From positions 1 through 36,423 of the forward strand of contig JAIKZI010000028.1 in NCBI GenBank assembly GCA_024682375.1: a stretch of 36,423 nucleotides of DNA, given 5' to 3'. The stretch is from Lachnospiraceae bacterium (GTDB lineage: Bacteria > Bacillota > Clostridia > Lachnospirales > Lachnospiraceae). Below the pieces are notes generated by a model, which did no database searches, had not been told where the DNA came from, and saw only the letters and a program-made list of their open reading frames with translations. Positions 30,928 through 36,423 of the stretch are shown piece after piece. Position 1 is the first letter of the stretch; each line of letters begins with the position of its first letter. Both the position numbers and the translations under genes were made by a program.

Positions 30928-33159
30928 ATGTCACAAGAAATGTCAACACTTACAAACGATGTAAAGACTCGAGTAATCAAAAGAAACGGAAATGAAGTTG
31001 ATTTTGATGTCGTTAAGATTGAGAATGCCATAAAAGCTGCGAATAACGAAGTCGAGGCCATCCATCAGATGAATGAATCACAGATCAATGCGATTGCGAA
31101 GAATATTGCTGAGGCTGTGAAGAAGTCATCTCATGCTGTAAATGTAGAGGACATTCAGGACATGGTTGAGACTGGCATCATGGAAATGCGTGGTTACGAA
31201 GTTGCTCAGAAGTATGTTCGTTATAGATATAAAAGAGAGCTTACTCGTAAAACAAACACAACTGATGATGGAATTCTTTCTCTTATCGAGCAGAGCAATG
31301 AAGAAGTAAAACAGGAAAACTCAAACAAAAATCCTGTAATCAACTCAACACAGCGTGATTATATGGCTGGTGAGGTTTCAAAGGACCTTACAACAAGACT
31401 TCTTCTTCCAGAAGAAATTGTTAAGGCTCACAAGGAAGGAATCATCCACTTCCATGACTCAGATTACTTTGCTCAGAAGGAGCATAACTGCGATCTGATA
31501 AACCTTGAAGACATGCTTCAGAATGGAACAGTCATCTCTGAAACAATGATTGAAAGACCACACAGCTTCTTCACAGCATGTAATGTTACAACACAGATCG
31601 TTGCACAGGTCGCTTCAAACCAGTACGGTGGACAGTCATTTACACTTTCACACCTTGCACCATTTGTTGACGTGTCTAGAAAGAAAATCAGAGCACAGGT
31701 AATCGAAGAGAGAAAACTTGTTGGTGATTCGCTTGACGATGAAATCATAAACAAGATTACTGAGAGCAGATTGGATCAGGAAATCACAAACGGTATCCAG
31801 ACAATCCAGTACCAGCTCATCACACTTATGACATGTAATGGACAGGCTCCATTCGTAACAATGTTCATGTATTTGGACGAAGTTGAAGAAGGACAGACAA
31901 GAGATGACCTTGCAAAGATTATCAAAGAAGTACTTCTTCAGAGAATGAAGGGCGTAAAGAATGAAAAGGGTGTTTGGATTACACCTGCATTCCCTAAGCT
32001 TATTTACGTTCTTGATGAAGACAATGTTAGAGAAGGAAGCCAGTACTTCGAACTTACTAAGATTGCTGCTAAATGTACAGCAAAGAGAATGGTTCCTGAC
32101 TACATCTCAGCTAAGAAGATGAAGGAATACAAGAATGGTGATGTATACCCTTGCATGGGATGCCGTTCATTCCTTACACCTGATACAGAAGGTCTTGGAA
32201 AAGATGGTAAACACAAATACTACGGAAGATTCAACCAGGGTGTTGTTACTATCAACCTCGTTGATGTAGCTTGTTCATCATATGGTGATATGGACAAATT
32301 CTGGGAAATTCTCGATGAGAGACTAGAACTTTGTCACAGAGCACTTCGTTGCCGTCATGAAAGACTACTTGGTACAAAGTCAGACGTTGCACCTATCCTT
32401 TGGCAGTACGGTGCAATCGCTAGATTGAAGAAGGGCGAGACAATCGACAAACTCCTCTTCAACAACTACTCAACAATTTCACTTGGCTATGCGGGTGTCA
32501 GTGAAATGTGTTACAGAATGCTAGGCGTCAGCCATACAGAAGAAAAGGGTAAGGAATTTGCTCTCAAAGTTATGCAGCGCCTTAATGATAAGTGTAATGA
32601 GTGGAGAGCTGCTGAAAACATCAGCTACTCACTTTACGGAACACCTATGGAGTCAACTACTTACAAATTTGCTAAGTGCCTCCAGAAGAGATTCGGCATC
32701 ATCCCTCATGTAACAGATAAGAACTACATCACAAACTCTTATCACGTACATGTTATGGAAAAAATTGATGCCTTCGAGAAACTGAAATTCGAGTCAGAAT
32801 TCCAGAGACTATCTCCAGGTGGAGCTATTAGTTACGTTGAGGTTCCAAACATGCAGAACAACATCGACGCTGTAATTTCAATCATGCAGTACATCTATGA
32901 AAACATCATGTACGCTGAATTGAATACAAAGTCAGATTACTGCGAGGCTTGCGGATTCGACGGAGAAATCCAGATCAAAGAAGACGAAGAAAGCGGAAAA
33001 CTCATCTGGGAATGCCCTAACTGCGGAAACCGTGACCAGAACAAAATGTCAGTAGCCAGACGTACATGCGGTTACATCGGAACACAGTTCTGGAACCAGG
33101 GCAGAACTCAAGAGATCAAAGAACGAGTTCTTCATATGTCAAACCCTAAGTGCAGTTAA
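30928..33159 (+). CDS. nrdD: Anaerobic ribonucleoside-triphosphate reductase (class III)
   Basis: 743 residues from ATG 30928; AGGGAG is 11 bases upstream. An N-terminal ATP-cone (~15-105, VIKRNGNEVDFDVVKIENAI) gives allosteric control. The barrel contains the substrate-site cysteines in VYPCMGCRSF. Near the C-terminus a four-cysteine zinc site (CEACGFDG, CPNCGNRD) precedes the glycyl-radical motif RRTCGYIG, with radical glycine G715. It makes dNTPs from NTPs without oxygen and needs activation by NrdG. Two NrdR boxes upstream indicate control by dATP/ATP-sensing NrdR, whose gene is not in the window. Confidence 0.98.
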   Translation: MSQEMSTLTNDVKTRVIKRNGNEVDFDVVKIENAIKAANNEVEAIHQMNESQINAIAKNIAEAVKKSSHAVNVEDIQDMVETGIMEMRGYEVAQKYVRYRYKRELTRKTNTTDDGILSLIEQSNEEVKQENSNKNPVINSTQRDYMAGEVSKDLTTRLLLPEEIVKAHKEGIIHFHDSDYFAQKEHNCDLINLEDMLQNGTVISETMIERPHSFFTACNVTTQIVAQVASNQYGGQSFTLSHLAPFVDVSRKKIRAQVIEERKLVGDSLDDEIINKITESRLDQEITNGIQTIQYQLITLMTCNGQAPFVTMFMYLDEVEEGQTRDDLAKIIKEVLLQRMKGVKNEKGVWITPAFPKLIYVLDEDNVREGSQYFELTKIAAKCTAKRMVPDYISAKKMKEYKNGDVYPCMGCRSFLTPDTEGLGKDGKHKYYGRFNQGVVTINLVDVACSSYGDMDKFWEILDERLELCHRALRCRHERLLGTKSDVAPILWQYGAIARLKKGETIDKLLFNNYSTISLGYAGVSEMCYRMLGVSHTEEKGKEFALKVMQRLNDKCNEWRAAENISYSLYGTPMESTTYKFAKCLQKRFGIIPHVTDKNYITNSYHVHVMEKIDAFEKLKFESEFQRLSPGGAISYVEVPNMQNNIDAVISIMQYIYENIMYAELNTKSDYCEACGFDGEIQIKEDEESGKLIWECPNCGNRDQNKMSVARRTCGYIGTQFWNQGRTQEIKERVLHMSNPKCS

Positions 33160-33196
33160 TACGAGTATGAAAAAGTTTATTACATAAATAGTGAAG

Positions 33197-33216
33197 AGCC
33201 GGGAGAAATCCCGGCT
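33197..33216 (+). promoter_or_regulatory. Intercistronic hairpin between nrdD and nrdG
   Basis: AGCCGGGA, tetraloop GAAA, TCCCGGCT: a perfect 8-bp stem with a GNRA loop and no following T run. Probably affects mRNA stability or processing and not termination. Confidence 0.65.
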
Positions 33217-33240
33217 TATCGCTTATCAGAGAGGTATATT

Positions 33241-33792
33241 ATGAATTACGGGCAGATTATATATACAGATGTTGCAAATGGTATTGGGTGCAGGACATCA
33301 TTATTTGTATCTGGATGCACGCATCACTGTAAGGGATGCTTTAACGAGATGACCTGGGACTTTAATTATGGCGAGCCATATACAAAAGATGTAGAGAACG
33401 AGATTGTAGAGTCCCTCAAACCTGATTATATTAATGGCCTTACAATTCTTGGCGGGGAACCAATGGAAGTTGTTAATCAGAAAGAGGTGAGGCCTCTTCT
33501 GGAGAGGATAAAAAAGGAAGTTCCAAAGGCCACAATATGGATTTACTCCGGATATACATGGGAGGAACTAACAGATCCAAACAATAAAAGATGTCACGGG
33601 GAAGACACCGAGGCCATCCTTTCTATGCTAGATGTATTGGTAGATGGGGAGTTCGTTCTAGATAAAAAAGATCTTATGCTCAGATTCAGGGGATCCTCCA
33701 ACCAGCGAGTAATTGATGTTCAAGAGACACTAAAGACCGGAAACGTAGTCTTATCCAAATACAATGACAGAGACGAATCGAGAAAAGCTTGA
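33241..33792 (+). CDS. nrdG: Anaerobic ribonucleotide reductase-activating protein
   Basis: 183 residues from ATG 33241 behind AGAGAGG. The radical-SAM cluster motif CxxxCxxC is C26-C30-C33 in SGCTHHCKGCFN, and the glycine-rich SAM segment LTILGGEPM follows. It generates the glycyl radical on NrdD. Cotranscribed with nrdD, separated by 81 bp that contain a stable hairpin. It ends 28 bp from the convergent HAD gene without a clear terminator. Confidence 0.97.
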   Translation: MNYGQIIYTDVANGIGCRTSLFVSGCTHHCKGCFNEMTWDFNYGEPYTKDVENEIVESLKPDYINGLTILGGEPMEVVNQKEVRPLLERIKKEVPKATIWIYSGYTWEELTDPNNKRCHGEDTEAILSMLDVLVDGEFVLDKKDLMLRFRGSSNQRVIDVQETLKTGNVVLSKYNDRDESRKA

Positions 33793-33820
33793 CATCTTAA
33801 ACTACACTTATAAAGACTAC

Positions 33821-34168
33821 TCATAATGCAGCTCCTTGGAGATTTCCCATAGCATCGATATAGACACTTCTGTCGTCAATATACAGGTCACAGGTGATCT
33901 TTCTGCTGTTGTTTCCATAAAGCTCTACTATCTCAGGCAGATTGTCATTGACCGCGTCAAAAGACAGACCGTGGTCCTCACACCATTTAGTAGCATCCAT
34001 CAGCGCCTGCCCCGCACGGCAGGTCCAGAGGATGAGCTTATTTCCGGCAGCTTTTTCTTTAATCAGATATTCTATTAGTGTCTTATTGGGTGCACCCAGA
34101 TCCGGCCATTTGCTATAGCAAAGCGTTCCATCAAAGTCCACCGCAATAATCTTATAATCGGTTTCCAT
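33821..34168 (-). CDS. Small HAD-superfamily phosphatase (BT0820-like)
   Basis: 115 residues, ATG 34168-34166 behind GAGGAAATGCT on the minus strand. The HAD nucleophile motif is IIAVDFDGTL (D11 and D13), motif II lies in LILWTCRAGQ, and the final acidic motif is LYIDDRS. There is no cap domain. The layout and length resemble BT0820 of Bacteroides, a minimal cap-less HAD phosphatase (likeness from memory). The substrate is unknown. Its promoter region carries three LexA-type boxes, so it may be induced by DNA damage. Confidence 0.82.
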   Translation of the reverse strand: METDYKIIAVDFDGTLCYSKWPDLGAPNKTLIEYLIKEKAAGNKLILWTCRAGQALMDATKWCEDHGLSFDAVNDNLPEIVELYGNNSRKITCDLYIDDRSVYIDAMGNLQGAAL

Positions 34169-34190
34169 AGCATTTCCTCATAACAAATAT

Positions 34191-34254
34191 CGAATATATG
34201 TTCCGAACAATTGTTTGTGCATTTCATATAATACACTTGTCGAACAAATGTTTC
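34191..34254 (-). promoter_or_regulatory. Cluster of three LexA (DinR-type) SOS boxes
   Basis: Compared with CGAACRNRYGTTYC: CGAACAAATGTTTC (34241-34254) is a perfect match, CGAATATATGTTCC (34191-34204) has one mismatch and CGAACAATTGTTTG (34204-34217) two. A CGAAC half-site follows at 34258. The perfect box overlaps the -35 and spacer of the HAD gene promoter; the other two cover the expected transcript start. Confidence 0.75.
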
Positions 34255-34256
34255 AA
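34228..34256 (-). promoter_or_regulatory. Promoter of the HAD phosphatase gene
   Basis: On the minus strand TTGAAA (34256-34251), 17-bp spacer, TATTAT (34233-34228); the start codon is 60 bp downstream. Confidence 0.75.
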
Positions 34257-34262
34257 TCGAAC

Positions 34263-34737
34263 AGATTATAAAATTTTTGTGATGAAAGTTGTGATAAAAG
34301 TTGATAAAAGTATAAAGTTCTGATTTATATATTTACTACTTGAATTATTAAAGCTAAAAGCTCACTTCTGTAAAAAGCACATCACTAGAGCTTCCCTAAA
34401 CAGGGCTTTCTAGTGATTTTATATTTTATACATTTAGCTTTAACTGACATTGGGGATGTTACAAAAAAAGATGTTCGGCTGAAATATCATTTGGATATAG
34501 GGAAAGGTGATTATTTAATAATGCTGTAAAGTGCATGACTAATTAGGGTGTTTATACATTTTTAACAAAAGATATAAACGCAATATGGTATATTGGGTTT
34601 AAGAATCAATGAGCCAAAATCACGTAAATGCATATTGGAATTGGCATCATGCCATTTTACCTGCTGATATTCGCGGTACTTAATATAAGTATGCTTGAAA
34701 GAACTTACGTGGTTTTGAAGAATGAGAAGTGGCGGAT
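34263..34737. other. Non-coding gap upstream of the acyltransferase gene
   Basis: No supported gene. It contains short degenerate direct repeats of TTGTGATRAAAG at 34276-34310, an orphan terminator-like hairpin (separate entry) and a possible plus-strand promoter TTAACA (34562-34567) with TATGGT 16 bp on. Confidence 0.4.
34381..34427 (+). terminator. Orphan terminator-like hairpin
   Basis: ATCACTAGA (34381-34389) pairs with TCTAGTGAT (34409-34417), with an inner CCCT/AGGG helix, followed by TTTATATTTT. No coding gene upstream on this strand ends here. Confidence 0.65.
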
Positions 34738-35817
34738 ATGAGAAAACATTACCTCGACAATATAAGGTGGATCACGGTAGTAATTGTAGTTGTTTACCAT
34801 GTTATCTATATGTATAATGCGGAAGGCATCCCGGGTGTTGTGGGAAATATTACAGGACTTGAGGTGCAGTATTATGACGTTTTCCAATATCTGACGCATC
34901 CGTGGTTTATGTTCCTTCTGTTTATGGTATCGGGTATCAGCTCCAGATATTATCTTTCTAATCATTCGGACAAGGAGTTTTTAAGAAGCAGGACTACCAA
35001 GCTGCTTGTTCCCTCAACGATAGGTCTTTTTGCCTTTCAGTTTATTCAGGGATACTTCAATACAAGATCGACAGATGCCATGAATATGATGAAGACAGTG
35101 CCCACGTCGGTCGCATTTCTTATCATGGTATTAAGCGGCATAGGAGTTCTGTGGTACATACAACTGCTCTGGGTATTCTCAATTGTACTGATTGCGATAC
35201 GAAAGATTGAAAGAGACAGGCTCTGGAAATTGGGATCGCGAACAAATATCATAGCAATCATTCTGTTCTCTATTCCGGTATTTGGAGCAGCGCAGATTCT
35301 TAATACACCTATCATCTGTGTTTACAGATTCGGTTATTATGGGATGGCTTTTTGGCTGGGATACTTTGTCTTTTCCCATGATGAGGTAATTGAAATCATA
35401 AAGAAGTGGTGCCTGCCTTTTATAATAGCTGCGGTTGTTTTGGGGATTGCATTTTCGGTTCGCTACTTTGGGGAAAACTACGCAGATGTACCTGTGAACA
35501 GGTATCCGTTATATACGTTCTTTGGATATTTTGCTTCTATTGCATTTCTTTCGGTAGGGGCAAGGTTCCTTGATTTTACCAATGCATTCACATCGTGGAT
35601 GAGCAGACACAGCTGGGGACTATATATCTTTCACTATCTCGGAATATCAATCATTGCTGTGGAAGTAGGCGCGCGGCATATTCTTCCGCCAGCACTGGTT
35701 TATGTATTAAGCTTAGTTTCTGCATTTGTCGTTGCATTTATACTATTTGAGCTGATATCTAAGATTCCATTCTTCAGATGGGCAGTTCTTGGAATCAAAA
35801 AGAATAGAACAAAATAG
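34738..35817 (+). CDS. Acyltransferase 3 family membrane protein
   Basis: 359 residues. ATG 34738 gives MRKHYLDNIRWITVVIVVVYHV, the usual start of the family (D-N-I-R then a helix with the active-site His); an in-frame GTG at 34729 is possible. About ten hydrophobic helices cover the length. WFMFLLFMVSGISSRYYL and FLRSRTTKLLVP match the Acyl_transf_3 (OafA/YrhL-like) pattern. Such proteins move acetyl or other acyl groups onto surface glycans. No glycan genes adjoin it. GC and codon choice are a little higher than in the core genes to the left. In the same frame after its TAG, 22 sense codons run to 35883 (see findings). Confidence 0.85.
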   Translation: MRKHYLDNIRWITVVIVVVYHVIYMYNAEGIPGVVGNITGLEVQYYDVFQYLTHPWFMFLLFMVSGISSRYYLSNHSDKEFLRSRTTKLLVPSTIGLFAFQFIQGYFNTRSTDAMNMMKTVPTSVAFLIMVLSGIGVLWYIQLLWVFSIVLIAIRKIERDRLWKLGSRTNIIAIILFSIPVFGAAQILNTPIICVYRFGYYGMAFWLGYFVFSHDEVIEIIKKWCLPFIIAAVVLGIAFSVRYFGENYADVPVNRYPLYTFFGYFASIAFLSVGARFLDFTNAFTSWMSRHSWGLYIFHYLGISIIAVEVGARHILPPALVYVLSLVSAFVVAFILFELISKIPFFRWAVLGIKKNRTK

Positions 35818-35993
35818 AACAGGAGAGCCGGATATATTCTGCTTAATGGCGAGCCCGTGAGGGTTGCTGACCTGGAGGGGAAATAATCCGTGCTATCTAC
35901 GCAAGTCTCAATAAACCAATTTTTAATGTACAGTTGAGATACACATTCTGGAGCAATAAGACACAAATAAATTAGGAAGGATGGATTCACTCT

Positions 35994-36423
35994 ATGCAGA
36001 ATAAAAAGATACTTAAGGTCATGACATGCGTATAGATGGTAGCTTTAATAATGTGCGGCTGCGGATCGAATTCTGAGAAACGTGAGGTGATAGGCATTAT
36101 AGGTGCGATGGATGAGGAGGTTTCCAGCCTACAAGATCAATTGACAGATAAGATAGTTACCACGATTGCAGGGATGGACTTTTACAAAGGCAAACTTGAA
36201 GGAAAAAATGTGATCATTGTTAAGTGCGGAGTCGGAAAAGTGAATGCCGGAATCTGCGCACAACTTCTTATACAAAACTTTGACGTAGATAAAGTAATCA
36301 ATACCGGTGTCGCAGGCTCTTTGGATGCTGATATAGATATAGGCGATATTGTCGTATCATCAGAGGCAGTGCAGCATGATTTTGATTTAACTCCATTAGG
36401 GTATGCCCCGGGTGAAACGGATG
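35994..36423 (+). pseudogene. Lipoprotein-type MTA/SAH nucleosidase, interrupted by an amber codon and cut by the window edge
   Basis: The reading frame from ATG 35994 gives a lipoprotein signal (MQNKKILKVMTCV, then TAG at 36033-36035, then MVALIMCGCGSNSEK) followed directly by an MTA/SAH nucleosidase domain: IGIIGAMDEEV (catalytic acid loop), GMDFYKGKL, VKCGVGKVNAG and NTGVAGSLDADIDIGD. It runs open to the window edge. TAG is a normal stop elsewhere in this window, so the gene is either a pseudogene or restarts at ATG 36036 with a damaged signal. No good ribosome site precedes 36036; the AGGAAGG at 35974-35980 is 13 bases from 35994. A secreted nucleosidase of this kind would cleave methylthioadenosine or adenosylhomocysteine outside the cell. 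Confidence 0.75.

Overview
The window looks like a low-GC Gram-positive anaerobe of the class Clostridia, most likely a Lachnospiraceae-type genome. The evidence is AT-rich DNA with strong GGAGG ribosome sites, a NifU-like/GGGtGRT gene pair, a class 1B PyrD with its PyrK partner, class III (anaerobic) ribonucleotide reductase with NrdR boxes, and a tRNA without an encoded CCA end. The family-level assignment is inference from gene content; no marker gene fixes it.

Layout. 1-2190: the end of a DUF1385 membrane protein, then a two-gene unit (NifU-like scaffold and GGGtGRT protein) with its own promoter and a perfect 14-bp terminator. 2200-9600: mixed housekeeping and signalling genes (membrane diguanylate cyclase, cytidylate-kinase-like protein, tRNA-Leu(UAG), FliB-family protein, SGNH hydrolase, Bax-inhibitor-1 protein, DUF1653 protein, CYTH protein, DJ-1 protein). 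The convergent gap at 7800-8381 is filled by a regular higher-order repeat, (A-A-B) x 3, each block exactly 189 bp. 9600-13740: protein quality control, tig-clpP-clpX-ysxC; trigger factor carries an unusual Lys/Thr tail. 13835-17020: a secreted C39-type protease, an anchored protein of unknown function and a CNNM/CorC membrane protein.

17163-28884: a long nucleotide-synthesis run in one direction: TPR lipoprotein, pyrC, pyrF, pyrK, pyrD, pyrE, a small membrane protein, an M29 aminopeptidase, purE, purM, purN, purD. It supplies most of UMP synthesis (dihydroorotate to UMP) and four purine steps, and ends at a strong terminator after purD. At the purM/purN junction a 47-bp tandem duplication has created a 17-codon chimeric reading frame that couples the two genes.

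28885-30927: a low-gene-density segment with a PD-(D/E)XK-type nuclease gene flanked on both sides by G-rich degenerate repeats. 30779-33792: nrdD and nrdG behind two NrdR boxes about seven helical turns apart. 33793-36423: an accessory-looking end with a small HAD phosphatase behind three LexA-type boxes, a long non-coding gap, a membrane acyltransferase, and a lipoprotein-type MTA/SAH nucleosidase with an amber codon in its signal peptide, cut by the window edge.

The strongest candidates for something undescribed are the (AAB)3 array, the purM/purN chimeric mini-frame, the SOS-box cluster in front of the HAD gene and the repeat-flanked nuclease island. No complete new defence or mobile system could be demonstrated.
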